A stretch of 64,000 nucleotides of DNA from Volvox africanus. Lineage: Eukaryota > Chlorophyta > Chlorophyceae > Chlamydomonadales > Volvocaceae. Shown in pieces: positions 1-18,700 of this stretch (positions within the stretch are counted from its first letter, which is position 1; each line of letters opens with the position of its first letter). Below the pieces are notes generated by a model. The model was not told where the DNA came from. It did not search any database and saw only the letters and a list, made by a program, of their open reading frames with translations. Location: positions 1,013,983-1,077,982 of the forward strand of contig BSDZ01000114.1 of NCBI GenBank assembly GCA_030268105.1, given 5' to 3'. The translations under genes were made by a program, and so were the position numbers.

Positions 1-32
1 ACGGAGAAAGGAACACGCACACCCACGCGCAC

Positions 33-444
33 CCGCGCTTCAGCTGCAGCCAGGACAGCAGTCCCCCGACAGGCAGTCACTTCCGCGGAAGGCCCCGTGG
101 GCTGCATCAGCAACGCCCGCAGCTGAGGCAGCATGCGGTCTGGGGGCGGCAGCACCACTGTGGGATCCACCACTGCAACCGCAGCAGCAACCGGGCAGCG
201 CCGAAAGCTCTGAGGACACTGCTTCTGCGATGTTGCCGGAGGTGTTTGCTGTTGACGTGGCGGCGATGGCACTGCTGCCAGCACCGCCGCTGGTGTTGCC
301 GGTGTCTGTGGTGAAGGCGACAGAGGCTGTGGTGTCCGTGGCGTTGGCGAGGGTTTCGGAGCTGGATTTGAGAAGAGCGCCACCTCCTCGGAATCAAGTG
401 CAGCTACGCAGAGCAGCCGCCAAGGCTGTCTGGAGTCGTCTGTA
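33..444 (-). CDS. possible internal exon, unrecognised Pro/Gln/Ala-rich protein
   Basis: On the minus strand a frame stays open for 412 nt between a plausible acceptor (…CCCAG before position 444) and a donor (CGG|GTGCGC, GT at 32-31). The translation is low complexity: a Pro/Thr/Ser-rich stretch, then a segment with LPQLRALL. This is typical of disordered regions of algal nuclear proteins, but no family is recognisable. It would be divergent from the CDK8 gene that starts at 1172. The alternative is that it is non-coding and open by chance because of high GC. A plus-strand open frame over the same stretch looks less protein-like. Low confidence. Confidence 0.3.
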
Positions 445-1171
445 CTGGGAAAAGGATACACACGTGTTGACTCCGTCCAGTTGGCGGTAATATGTGCATG
501 TTCAATTTCATTTTATAAATCAGGTGACCTGGGCGAATTAGGTTCAGCTTCTATTACGGGCTGCTCGGCGGTAAACAGGGGGAAACGGCTCTCGTACTGG
601 TACGGATAGGCAGGTAGGGATTAGACAGACAGTCGAACCTACCGCAGCGAATGCTGACGACGACAGGCTTGTGATACGAAATCCCGGCTGTCGCCCAAAC
701 GCTTGCAGGGAGGCGGATGCGGCAGGAGCCTTGGTCGGTACTGTCGTCGGCGCAGCACGCAAGACGCGCGACGGAAATAGCAGAAGTTGGATGGATCATG
801 CTTGCGAACTCCGTTATGCATTTGTCATACGACAAGTCGTCCTTTACTTAGGACCGCTCGCGTCAACTTGCGGCTGAGGGTTGTCAGTTTTTTATTGGTC
901 ATCGCCTTTCCCATTTCTGCTGTATTGACAGATTGGCGCATGTGCGAAAATAGTATTTTTTGTCAAACAATTGCGCCACCTTCAAAGCCGTAGATCGTCA
1001 TTTCCGTGCTGTTGGTTCCAAGTTTCCAAGTTCAGCAAGACGAGGCCCGAAAGCACCAGCTTGACACTCTGACTGCTTTGGAGTAAAATTTTTCCATGAG
1101 AAATGACTTGACAATATAACCCGAAGCACGCTCCTGCATGAAAAAGGCCTTCATTCCCGCTCTACAGTATT
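445..1171. other. upstream region of CDK8, no gene seen
   Basis: About 730 bp without a convincing coding exon. It should hold the 5' UTR and promoter of the CDK8-like gene, and of the minus-strand gene if that exists. I see no clear TATA box or other named element. Confidence 0.4.
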
Positions 1172-7404
<6,233 letters not shown>

Positions 7405-7445
7405 TGGATGGACGGGAAGCGAGAAGCGTGGGGTAGACCAGGAGC

Positions 7446-7450
7446 TGTAA
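7446..7450 (+). terminator. candidate TGTAA poly(A) signal for CDK8
   Basis: TGTAA lies 42 bp after the CDK8 stop. TGTAA is the standard poly(A) signal of chlorophycean algae. Other TGTAA copies at 7943-7947 and 8022-8026, before RBM39, could be used instead. Confidence 0.4.
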
Positions 7451-8071
7451 TGGAGGGCGGCTAGGTCGCTGAGTTTCGGCAGAAGGATCTGATAGCGTGC
7501 AGTTATGCCGAGCAGGTTGTGGATTGCGAGATGAACGAACCCGGCACATGCTCAAGGCTTTAGCCCGGAAGTTTGTCTGCGTGGCACTAAGCTGACGCCA
7601 GGCTTACGTTGCGCAGGCTTGCGGTATGGACGGCTATTCATTAAAGTTTCTCGTTTTCTTGCTCTGCTCGTACCAGCAATTTATTACGGATGGGAACGCC
7701 TAACCTTAAACCTGGACCTTGTCGAATTGAGACATCAATACCAGGCGAAAGCACCGACGAACTTGTGAATATTATGTTTCCTGGATGCTGGCTGTGCGCT
7801 GTCGTCCAGCGGATGTCTAGGACGAGGGGCATCAGATTTGCTTGCTATATGGATGATAATTATGAATGGATTGACGAGTATTTGGCCCATGGTCCGTGCA
7901 GCGAATGACGTAAGCGTACTTTACAGTAAACGTACCAGGACTTGTAACAGAGTTCCATCGCGGGAATGTTTAGATCTTTGCAAGGCTTTCTGTCATTACC
8001 ATCAAGAAACACTTATTGTTTTGTAAAGATTTCCATTAGATTTGACGTATCTTAAGTAAAAGGAGGTGTAA

Positions 8072-11000
8072 ATGGCCGACGCAGACTGGGATTACTTGGA
8101 GCGTCAACTTGAAGCTCCTGCAGCTCAGGCCGGGTCAGCGCCTGTTGCAGTAGATGGCTCAGAAGAACTAGGCAAGATGAGGCTGGACAGCCGTGAGCGC
8201 AGTGGCAAGGACCGGGAAAAGGACAAGGACAAAGATCGGTTGAGGCGGCGCAGCAGGAGCCGGAGTCGTGACCGCGAACGGCGGCGTGACAGGGATGATA
8301 GGGATCGACGGGATGATCGAGACCGCAAAGATGACCGCGACCGTAGGGACCGTGACCGAAGCCGCGAGCGAGACCGGCGAGAATACGATCGGGACCCTCG
8401 GCGAGGCAACGACGGCCGTGGCAGACGAAGCGATCCTACTTTTGAACGAAGGTATAGCTTTGATACCTGAGGACAGTCAATAATGCCAGGCTTAGGGTGA
8501 ATGATTTGCTTGACGTTTGGAAGCCTTAGCACATTAGTCGGGTACTGTTGTATAAGTTTGTACACTTTCTTACAGGCGAGAGCGTGAGCGGACACCGCCA
8601 GAAGTGCGGGCTGCGCGCGAAGCCGAGAAGGTAAGCATGATGTCAAGTTTTTGGTATGTGCCAACATGCTGACCGGGATACGCCTGCTGTCTTGAAACCA
8701 GGAATTGCGCGAGATGGAGCGCTCGACTCGCACTGCATTTGCTTACAACTTGAATCTGAAAGCTGATGAACGGGATATCTACCAGCTGTTCTCCAAGGTA
8801 ACGCGTGCAGCCAGCAACACTGTTGCACGGTTGGGATGCTTGTAATTATTGTGGGGTATGCGTTTTGTTATTGCCGTACGATGCCTTAATGACAGCCAGT
8901 TCACCGCCGTCCTCCAGAGCTTCTTAAGCTACTCATCCCGCCCGGCAGGTTGGTAAAGTGGTAGATATCAAGCTCATCACGGACAAGACTACGAAGCGCA
9001 GTAAGGGCTTTGCATACATTGAGTTCAGCAAGGTAGAGGAGGTTATTGCCGCCGTGGCGCTTACTGGCACGGTATTCATGGGCCAGGCCATCATGGTCAA
9101 GAGCTCAGAGCATGAGAAGAATTTAGCATGGGTGAGTAAAGGGGTTCATTTAAAAGATAAGATTAATAATGTGCTGGCATTGCCGGCGGCTTTCATTACT
9201 TGGGCTGTTCGAATGAGACGTGCCGTTGCTTTTGGCCGCGCATACACTTTCATCGTTGTCTTTGGGGCTTCACGTGCTTTGAACGCTGCGCTCATTAATT
9301 CGTCAGTATTGGTTCGTCAGCCTGCGGTGTCCGCATTCCTAATCGCAGGAGGCCCAGCAGCAGGCGAAGCAAAGCCAACTTAAGGCGGCCAGTCTTCTCG
9401 GCGCAGCAGGCGTCACTGGTCCCAACGACACCTTGCCAACGGGCCCTTGCAAGCTGTACGTGGCCAACCTTAACGCGGCCATCGGCGAGACAGATGTGCA
9501 GCAGCTGTTTGCGCCATTTGGCCAGATAGACAACGTGCAACTGGTGCGCGATCCAACGGGTCGGTCACAGGTGAGACTGAGGTCCAGCAGCCAGGTTTCT
9601 GAGTGGCCCGAGTCCAAGCTTTTAAGTTTGAACTGGATCAAGCGCAATTGCGGGAGATTTCACTTCGCGTCTATAGAACCATTTGTCACATGCTGCGCAT
9701 AAATTAAACTCTTTGTGATGCTGCTGGTCAAGATGTGTGAAGTAAGCTATTTATACATTAATAACCTTAATGTCCGTATTGTTTCTGCATTTACCAGGGA
9801 TATGGTTACATCACGTACGCAAATGTTTTGGACGCAACAAAGGCCGTCGAGCACTGGAACGGTCGCATGGTGGCGGGGTCAGCCCTCAAGGTGTCTGTAT
9901 CATCGGTATCGCCGACGCCCGCCGCGCCATCAGCGACACCGGCAGGGTCGTTGCCAATTGCACCTCCAGTGGTGCCGGGTGGTACTCTAGGCAGCACAGC
10001 GCTCCAGCTGCCTGTCGCACCTGGTGTCCCTGGTGGTGTGGCGCTGTCGCTTCCGCCCGAGCTAGCCAGCCGATTCGGCCTGGCCATACCGGGTGCAGGG
10101 GTGCCGGGCATGGGCCTTCCAAGCGCACCAGCAGCAGCGACAGCTGCAGCAGCTGCTGCTCCGGAGCAAGCATACAATTCTGGCATAGGTTGGTGCTTGT
10201 CAGTTGCGACGTGACGGTGCAGGGCTGACTTGTTGCTCGGTGGTAACTAAATTATTTTCGGCCGGTGATGTGAATAGCATGGGTGGAATGTAAGTTACCA
10301 TCCTCGTCGTTCCTGAAGACATAATAATAAAGGCACGCGAACGCATAAATAAAGGTGTCCATTTGCAGCCTTTTATTATGTTTTGCGGTACCTGTTGGGG
10401 GATCGACAATGTCTGCCCGACACCTGATGTCTTGCTTGTAGGTGAACTTGACGAGGAGGAAGCCCGCGGCGGCTTGAAGCTTACATCTGACAGGCGGCAG
10501 GCCCTCATGGCGCGTCTAGCGTCATCAGCTGGCTTGCAGCCCGTGGCTCCTCCGCTACCAACAATGGCCGTACCGGGCATGCCGGCTGTGGCAATGGCGG
10601 CTTCCTCCGGGCCCAAGTTGGATCCGAGCTTGGGGCTGATCCAGAGCGTTATTGGACCGGCATCCCCCATTCCCACGCCTTGCCTTCTCATCAAGAATAT
10701 GTTCGACCCGGCAGCCGCACAGGAGGAGATGGGACCCGATTGGGCGGAGGAGATTGCGCAGGATGTGCAGGACGAGTGCTCCAAGTACGGCGCCATCCTC
10801 CATATCCACGTCGACAAAATTAGCAAGGTGCGGCCTGGTTGAGTGGTCCAGAACCACTTGATGGAGCGGCGGTATGAAGTGGGTGGACTGGTGGGTGCAA
10901 CCTTACCAGTCTAGCTCGACGAAACTTGTGTTTCAGGATTGTCAAGGGGGCTTCTTAACATAAGGTTTTTATGGAATTCAACAGACAGAACTTGGGCCCC

Positions 11001-12112
11001 TGCCCTAAACTTCCTCACAAGAGGATGTGGAAAGAGCTGAACTTGTCACGTCATGCGCAATCACACGCAGTGCCGTTGCCGCTTCCGGGATGCTTGCTGC
11101 CACCGAGCATCAGCGCCCAAATTCTGGGGCGATCCCATGGCTCTCCTGGGTCAGGTATGACTGCCTGGTGTAGCGAGCCAGGGACAGGTAAGTGCTGAGC
11201 CCTCCGGCAGATCAGTACTGCCGTCCCCTTCAGCGCAACTGCGGGCCACCCAACTGCGCTCACAACCTATGGTCTCTTAACCAACAAATGGACGATGACC
11301 TCTGTGCAGTGCCAAATGGAGCATAGGAAACGAACGTTATTTGCCGATGTTTCTTCGAGTAATACAAAAAAGTCCTCGCAAGCTGAAAGGCCCCGCCGGG
11401 CTGGTGTCCGCAGGTGTTTGCCCCTCACGATGTTCGCGGGAAGAGGGTTGTGGCAGGCTTTCGGTGTATGTTGCGTCTGTGCGCACGTTGTGGTTTTCCT
11501 TCCGCAGGTTGCATTCGGCAGTCACAACAGCAACGGCAGAGCAAACGAACAGGCGAACAAATGTGCCGCGCCAAAAGCATGCTGAGCCGATTGGGGACAG
11601 TTACACGAAATGCTGTTATGTGCAGGCTTTTCATACTCGCTGGCACGGGACAGGCGTTTGGTGCGCCGCTCGTGGCATCGTTGGAAACATTATTCCCATT
11701 TTGTGCAGGTCTTGCTCTCGAGTCAATGCCACAGGACCACTAGTTCGTGGCTTCTCCACAACACATCCGTTGCCGTAGGATGGGCCGTTCGCGACACGTG
11801 TCCTTGGTTCTGGGTTACGAAAGTTAACGGGTTCTAGCAGGTTGCACTGTTTTTTGCAGTCTCACGAGTTGTTACGTCATGCATCAGTTTGTTATGTCCT
11901 GATGAGGTGGTATACTGACCGTAGCGCTGCCTCGTTCCGTTGGCATCCGCCTGCCTCTTATCCCATTTCAGGGCTGCGTCTACCTCAAGTGCGGCAGCGT
12001 CGAAGCGGCAGCTGCGGCACAGGCGGCTATGAATGGTCGTTGGTTCGCGGGACGTCAGCTCAGCGTTGAGTTCCAGTTCCTTGCGCCTTACAATTCACAT
12101 TTTAGATGTTAA
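8072..12112 (+). CDS. RBM39: RBM39/CAPER-alpha-type RNA-binding splicing factor
   Basis: Nuclear splicing factor of the U2AF-homology family. Eight exons: 8072-8451, 8576-8630, 8702-8797, 8949-9131, 9349-9570, 9798-10188, 10442-10827, 11972-12112; 617 aa, all junctions in phase. The N-terminus is an RS/RD-rich domain (residues about 40-125). RRM1 follows, with RTAFAYNLNLKADERDIYQL as RNP2 and RSKGFAYIEF as RNP1. RRM2 has CKLYVANLNAAIGETD and QGYGYITYA. After an Ala/Pro/Gly-rich linker comes a C-terminal U2AF-homology motif domain: CLLIKNMFDP, then the last exon with NGRWFAGRQL, matching the HGRWFAGK motif of RBM39. A long intron (10828-11971) precedes the last exon. The order RS-RRM-RRM-linker-UHM and the length (human about 530 aa) fit the family; the extra length is mostly linker. 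Confidence 0.92.
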
Positions 12113-12349
12113 TGTTGGAGTTTTTGTCACGGTTTACACGGATGTTGTACGTTACTAGCGTGGGCGTCCTCGGCTCACATTTGCATGTCGTGATGTGCTT
12201 GGACATGGAAGCTTTGCCGGTGCTTTGGGCATGATTGGTGTGCTCATGCGCGTATAGGGTGAAGCGTCTGTTAATTGCGAACGTTTGACGAGCAAGGGGC
12301 ATTCCTTCTACGTGCTGGGCACGCAGATAGCATAGTAATGCTTGAATGT

Positions 12350-12354
12350 GTAAA
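12350..12354 (+). terminator. candidate TGTAA poly(A) signal for RBM39
   Basis: TGTAA about 240 bp downstream of the RBM39 stop, at a spacing common for algal 3' UTRs. Confidence 0.45.
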
Positions 12355-12902
12355 ATAGGGTTTCGCTGACTTAATTATGTGTTCGATTGCTCGAGTTAAT
12401 CTGTAGCCGGGGGGCATATAATTGCTATGCAGTATGCACATGCTCATTGTTTTCTGTGGGTCAAGAAACGTAATAGAATCGCTTGGCATGTGGTCAGTTC
12501 CCAAGGCACCGAGGCTGAACCTGGGGCGCCTTTCCATCTAAGCATATTTTAAATATTTGCACCTGCGATGTTTATGTGTATATGTGTGTGTGGATCCTCC
12601 ACTGGGTGGCACCCACTCGCTACCCGGAGTTATATGATGCACGTGCACCTTTTAAGTGCTACGATCATGCAGATGTTGAATGGCAAAGCGCCTGGGCATA
12701 CCATCCTGATAATGATTGCTAGCTCCTATCAATAGCAACCTTAGCCCCCATGAGCAGATCGACATTGTAGCTTCAGCACATTGTACCACCACTTCCTTAT
12801 TTGACCTCTAGTAGCACTCTCACGAGATGGTGATGACACTTCCCATACGGTGGTCTTAGGCCTTATGTTGGTGTTGGTCTTAATGGAACGTATATGCACA
12901 CA
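12355..12902. other. intergenic, nothing recognised
   Basis: No open frame of gene-like quality and no clear repeat. Composition grows more AT-rich towards the bacterial-looking block that follows. Confidence 0.5.
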
Positions 12903-13100
12903 CGTTCAAATGCTATTAAAGCTGATAGGGGTTTTGTACCTTTTCTCCAAGCTGGCGTAGATTTTATCTCAAAAGATGATACTTTATTTAACTTGGAAAT
13001 CAGGCAATAATTATTGAAATCAAAGGTAAAGTTCGAAAAAGGCTTTCTTGCTACTGATGGTATAAGTTCAAAGGTTAATTGGATAGGTCAATTGATAGCT
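12903..13100 (+). pseudogene. possible bacterial outer-membrane-protein (OmpW-like) fragment
   Basis: AT-rich DNA. The frame from 12903 reads through GFVPFLQAGVDF and stops at a TAA (13008-13010). A second piece, in another frame, contains GFLATDGISSKVNWIG. The pattern of a QAGVD strand, an 'NL(D/E)x' strand and then a late K-V-N/D strand recalls the last strands of OmpW-type beta-barrels. The match is weak and rests on memory of the family only. It immediately precedes the truB relic, so it is probably part of the same insertion. Confidence 0.25.
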
Positions 13101-13102
13101 TG

Positions 13103-13470
13103 AGAGAGTACGTATTTAATATTCAATTTGGCGCTCAAACTTATCCTGGTGATTTAGCTGGAAGAATCATTAACAAAACATGATATTATTCCTACAAAAG
13201 GTGAATGTCTGGACGTACGCCATAAATTTATAGGCAAAATCAAAAAATACCTCCGGTGTATTCAGCACTAAAATCAATGGGGTTAGAGCCTATAAGTGAG
13301 CAAGGAAAATATGAAATTTCAAGTGAAACCACGTTTTTATAACAATTCATGACTTGTGAAGTTATGATAGCCATAAAAAGCTTGCAACTTATGGCACATA
13401 TGTCGGAACGGTAGCAGAAAATGCGTTGCGTAGTTTAGGTTTTGTGATAGAATAACGGCGCACAAATACT
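13103..13470 (+). pseudogene. truB: decayed bacterial truB (tRNA pseudouridine-55 synthase), rickettsia-like
   Basis: Intact TruB isomerises U55 to pseudouridine in the tRNA T-loop in bacteria; this copy cannot work. Colinear TruB motifs appear in shifting frames: REYVFNIQFGAQT at 13103-13141, HKFIGKI at 13221-13241, IPPVYSALK at 13247-13273, INGVRAYK at 13273-13296, FITIHDL around 13340, GTYV at 13393, and SLGFVIE then RRT at 13432-13464. At least three frameshifts separate the early blocks. The longest frame (13273-13465) has several in-frame stops (for example TGA at 13297 and TAA at 13453). The segment is AT-rich, unlike the flanking algal genes. The SLGFVIE/RRT wording resembles Rickettsiales TruB as I remember it. 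The N-terminal catalytic-Asp region was not found. Not a plastid gene as far as I know. Confidence 0.75.
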
Positions 13471-15776
13471 TACTGCAGACTTCTCGATAGATATTTTTAA
13501 CGCAAACTGTAAAACTCCTTATCGAACCCCCTTATCTGCAGAGCATTTTTGAAGGCAAACTTGTAGCTGACATATTTAGCTCAGAGCAGGTCGGCAACAA
13601 GGAATCAGCATATGACATCCTCAGTCCAACAAAACTTGTTTAAAATACTATCAATAACCGGGCTATTGCATGCTTAACTGAACTTCGATGTTGACCAATC
13701 TTGCAGCTAGGGGAGCGGGATTTGCAACTTGATAGTTGCCGACCGTTAGGAAACATTTTTTGGCCGTCAGACGCTGTTACGGAAATGACGGTCGCGCTGC
13801 TCTCCCATCTCCTGTCCCCTCGTCCCCGGACGGACATGTAGAAACAGTCAGCGATGAATTTCAATTGGTTGATGAACTCGACTTGAATCAAAGATCCGGA
13901 TTCGCGGACCACAATGTTGGATAACATCATAGGGCATCATCCCGAAGCAGAGCGTCGCCGCTCTGCTAGGGGACGCTTCTGCAAGACGTCGTGTCATCGT
14001 ATAGAACTGAGATGGGTCCAACATGTCAGAAAAAATATGTCTAACAGGAAAACAAAACTGCCCCAAAAGGAAGGCCGGCTTACACAGCATTGTTGCCACG
14101 GGACATTAGCTCACGTGGCTTCCCAGTGAACTTAATTCCTATAATGCAAGCAGCTAGAAGCAGGAAGAGGAAGAGAGACTGTGCAGATCCCCATTGAAGG
14201 CCAATGATTTGCCATATGCTAGCTAGTGGTCAACCACTGGTCCGGATAGTCGTGATGTCCCTAAGAAAAACACACGGCCATCGTGCGGCTGGGTGACCCC
14301 TGTACAAGGACAATCCAGCTATGATCTAGGCTGAGTCGTGGCTCTCCCTTATTCTCACAGCGTGCGAGCCAATCGTTCTGGCTGAAGTCCGCTGGATGTA
14401 AGTGGTGGCCGCTGATGAAGGCAGATTTGATCTACCCGGCGCTGATGGTGAGCAAGCAACCCTCGCTGACATCAGATGACGAATCCCCGATTGGCAATCA
14501 AGGGTAGCTGCCCCGCCCAGGTCATGCCCAGCGAGGTATGTAACAACACTCCGGGCATGCCGCAGCTAAACTTGTCACGAAACCCACACCAAAACCTCAT
14601 CGCAGAGATGCACTGCTAGGACTTTGGGTACGGAAATACACACCATGGCGTTTGACATTGCACAGGAAGTCGGTAAGTTGGGCTGATTCCCTTTAATGAT
14701 ATTAGGTGAATACTGCAGCCTACTTGACGACGGCGGCTTTTAGGTAGTATGTGTGTGTGTATGTGTGTGCGGGGTGCAGTATGTATAGGGTTATCGCAGG
14801 CTGTTACCTGCATGCAACAAACTTGTTTATCATATTCCACGGGTGATCATAAATGAATTGAACTTAATCTTCACCATGTATGCATGATGTGGCCTTAACT
14901 AGGGCCGCTTGCACGTCCTAGTGAGTTTAGCAGAATAAAGTCTCAGGATGTGCGGTTGCACTTGAGCCGTTCAGGCTTCGCATAAGTCATATTCACAAGT
15001 TGGGTGGTTGTGTTAGAAATACAACTTGAAGCACTTGGTTGGAACAACTCTGCGCATTCATGGCTAGGTAGTAAACTGACGATCAGCAGCGTGTAGTATC
15101 GAGGTTGAAGAGCGGGTATTTTCTGAAACATGACAAAATTTTTCTGCTACGCAACCTAGATACTGCTAACTGTAACGGTGGTATGCCGTACAATTTATTA
15201 ATGCAAGAAGGACATCTCTAACGAAGCTACTTGTAGGTATTACCGGTATGTTCAATGCTTGCGGTTAGTACAATTATTCTGATCGCGCGTCCGAAGCACC
15301 AATGCGCAATTGTGACGTAGATATACTGGTCCAAATCAGTCACAAGGTATGCTCGTTGACTGCGTTTGGATCCACCAGCAACAATAGCGTGGTGATATTT
15401 TTTTATCGGCCATGCCAATTATGGATCTGCTGTGGGCGTAGGAGTCGACAATGTCGAAAGCTATCAGGTGAGGACTAAATGCAGAGGCCATATTATATTA
15501 AATAAATATATTAATATAAAACGCAAGTATGTATGGTCATATGGCAAAGAAGTAGTATGCTGGGGTCGGGTAATAAATCGGCATCGTATGGGAAGTTAGT
15601 GGCTGGTTATCGTGCCCCGTAAATTCTCCTGTCCCACCAAAAAATAGGACGTTTTCACCCCAGCAGTGTTACCGAGCATTGTGTCCCCAACAACTCCTCC
15701 CGCTTCCTGGTCAAGTACCCTCACGTCCCCCGTCCCCTTGATAATCATTTTTCTTTTAACTTTCTGAATGCATCAG
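13471..15776. other. intergenic between truB relic and KDM3-like gene
   Basis: No convincing exon. The first 200 bp stay AT-rich and could be further bacterial-like DNA. From about 13.7 kb the composition is mixed. An AT-only palindromic patch lies near 15490-15520. Any first exon(s) and promoter of the KDM3-like gene should be in the right part of this stretch, but I could not place them. Confidence 0.4.
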
Positions 15777-18700
15777 CTACGCGGCGCAGTACACCAAGGA
15801 CGGCCACCGAGCTAATCAGGAACGCCAGGAGTTTGTGCCCTGTGATGAAATTCGCTATGGCGACCGGCGGCATGCAAGGCCATCATACGGCGAACTCCAG
15901 ACAGCATTTATGTCGCCGCAGCAGCACCGATCGTCCGGACCAGACTTCCAGGCACAACGGAAGCACCCGCAGCTGGACCCGCTGTTCCCACGCCGGGCAC
16001 ATCACAGCGACGACGGCCACTCTCATTACCAGGGTGGACCCTTCGGCCACCCCGGCTGGAGGCAGCACAGCAGGAAATGGCCCGACCATTTGGATCAGGT
16101 GACGCAATCTTACCGCTCGCAAGAGGCTTCTGCAGCGGCGGTGGCAGCAGCAGCCCGGGACGATTACACTGAGTTTGAGCAAAGGGGCTGCTTTACGGAA
16201 GGCGCACTGGCGGCGTCGGCGGGACAAGGTCTCTGGCAAAGTCAGGCCCCGGATCTAGGGAAACGGCCCCCTGTGCAACTGACTCGTGCGGATACCGGTC
16301 ACCAGCCTCAGAGCGCTGAGGGGTTTATATACAGGATGCAGCGAGGGCCACCCGCGGCGCGCGATCACTGGACTGCCAGCCCTGCGGCCAGTACGACTCA
16401 GCGATGGAGCCGAGGGAACGTACTAGGCCCCATGGAGGATGCTGGCAAGCCGGTAGGAGAGTGTCGAGCGCCGGCAGCACCGCAACAGAGGTCTATGTCA
16501 TGGTCGGGCACTCATGTGCGCGTGGAGGCGGGGGCTTGGAGGCGATCGATGCCAAATCCGGCATTGCCCTTCGATCCCAGCTCGATGCGGCCGCATCAAG
16601 TCACGGAACCCACCGAACCGGGCATGAGGTACATGCCGGCGGTCTTTTCTCCTGCTGGAGGGGAGCGGCCGGTGCTGCTCTCGCCAACACGCCATCCGCA
16701 ATCGTTGTTACTGCCGCCGTATCAACGATGGCCCCAGCTGCAAGCGGAGGCATATCCCGCGTGCTCGCGTGAAGCGCCCCTGGGCGCCGCCGAGGAGAGC
16801 GCCATAGCGATCTCAACAACAACGGTGGCGCAGTTCGGGGAGGAGATGGGGTCGCGAACACACCAGAATCGAATAGACGTCAAACGGATGTTTGGGCGAG
16901 GTCGCCAAGGTGGCAAAGCTACCGCCTACCGCGGGGAGCCAGCAGCGCCATGCGAAGGCTCTCTGTACGATAGGCTACAGAACGCCCCCCTCACACATGA
17001 CGCATGCGGCAGTGGGCGTCCTGATGGCTCCGGAACCGCGGTTCGTTCGAATGCTACCGACAGGGGGCCGAACCCGAATCCGCTGCATCCGGAGAGCTCC
17101 TGTCAACCTATGTTTTTGCACATAGCCGCGGAGACTGTTCCGGGCCCTCAGTCCACGGCCGCTGGTTTGGGGTCTAGTTCTGCAGTCCAAAACCCAAACC
17201 TTACTGCCAGGGGCAATCTTGAGGGTGCGCCGCCGCCGGTATCCTCAGCTGAGGTAAAGGCTGCACTAACAAAGCTCCCGGGGATCGCCGTCGTGGCGGT
17301 GACATTGGAACCAGGTCCCAACTTGGACGGTCTCATCGGGGATGTGGGACTCAATAGGTACGATATGACCGTCGACGAGGCAGTGGGCGTGCGCCCAGCA
17401 GAGGCATTGGCAGATGCGGAGATCGGCACCGGATGCGCTGACGCCGTCAGAGAGACCAGTGGGCCGGGGCTCGGTGACGCGCAACCATTAGCGGCAACCA
17501 TTGCATCCGCTGGCATTGGAGCTCACCTTGAGTGCTGTGCTGCGATGGATTCGGCTGTGTGTGTGTCGGCAGAGGCATCAATGTCGATGCGACGGCGGGA
17601 CAGTTCCGGTGGCAGCGGGGGCGGTGCGAGTGGCGCCTCACACTCACTTCTCAGGCCCGAGCCCGGCAGCCAGGATCCGTCTTCGGGTCGCAGTCGGCGG
17701 CTGAATCGCTCATCCAGGTCACCTTCGTTTGGGCAACATGTGAAGCGGTCATTTCCCAAAACGGTATTTGTGGCCGAGGGAGAAGATAGCCTCTGGGCGG
17801 GAGGCGACGGCCAGCAAGTCGACCATGAGGGGCGACCGGAGGGGCAGCCCACGGTACCACACGAAAGGGAGGAGGTGGGGGCAGCCATGACACTACAGCC
17901 ATGTTCTCCGTCAGAGGCAGCAACATCGCCGGAGCAACATCACCGGAACGGGCTGACGCCATCCGTGCCGGTGGTCTCCCAGCCATCGCTGCTGCCGCCG
18001 CCGCCGCCTTCGCCCCGGCAGGAACAGCAGCAGGAACAGCAGCAGCAGGAGGAGGGGGAGGAGGGGGAGGAGGAGGAGGGAGCGACGGTTCTAGGGTTAG
18101 GACGTGCAGCTTGCGGCACGGAAGGCCTTTCAGCGGCAACCTTCACGCTTTCACCATCAGGACGTCTAGTTGCGGGGAAGACGGTGACGGCGGCAGACTC
18201 CCAGGACCATCACCACCATCCTCACTTCCTTCAAGGTGATGCCTGGACCCAAGGCGTCCTTCGAACGATCACACCCCCGATGTCGGCCCGGCGAACACCT
18301 GACACGGGGCGGGGACAGATGTGCCGCCGGGCAGCCGATGATGACACCGCGGCGAGCGGGGCCGCACCGCATCGGCGCCGGATGGACGCCGCCGTGGCGC
18401 CAGCGGCGGCGGAAGAGGCTGAAGGACGTGAGGGCGTTTGGCGACTCTCAAAATTTCGCCAAGCCAAGGAGACGCCCGCCCATATTGTGGCAACTGGTCG
18501 TGCCTGGGTAGCTGTAAATGAGCCTGTTGGTGGTGCTGCTGGTACTGAGGAGGAGGAGGAGGAGGAAGGTCTGGATGACGCACACTCTCCTTTCCAGGTA
18601 TCAGATCGAATGAGGAAGCAGCGCTGTTGTGAAGGGCCGCTGGCTGACGCACTGTTCGAACGAAATGGCGGCGACGGGCGGCGTGTTTCGGAGCGGAGCG

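Noticed and set aside
15835..15837. GTG as start of the large KDM3 frame
   Set aside because: Eukaryotic nuclear gene; the frame is open upstream to an acceptor-like CATCAG at 15776, so this is exon interior. The first in-frame ATG is at 15910.
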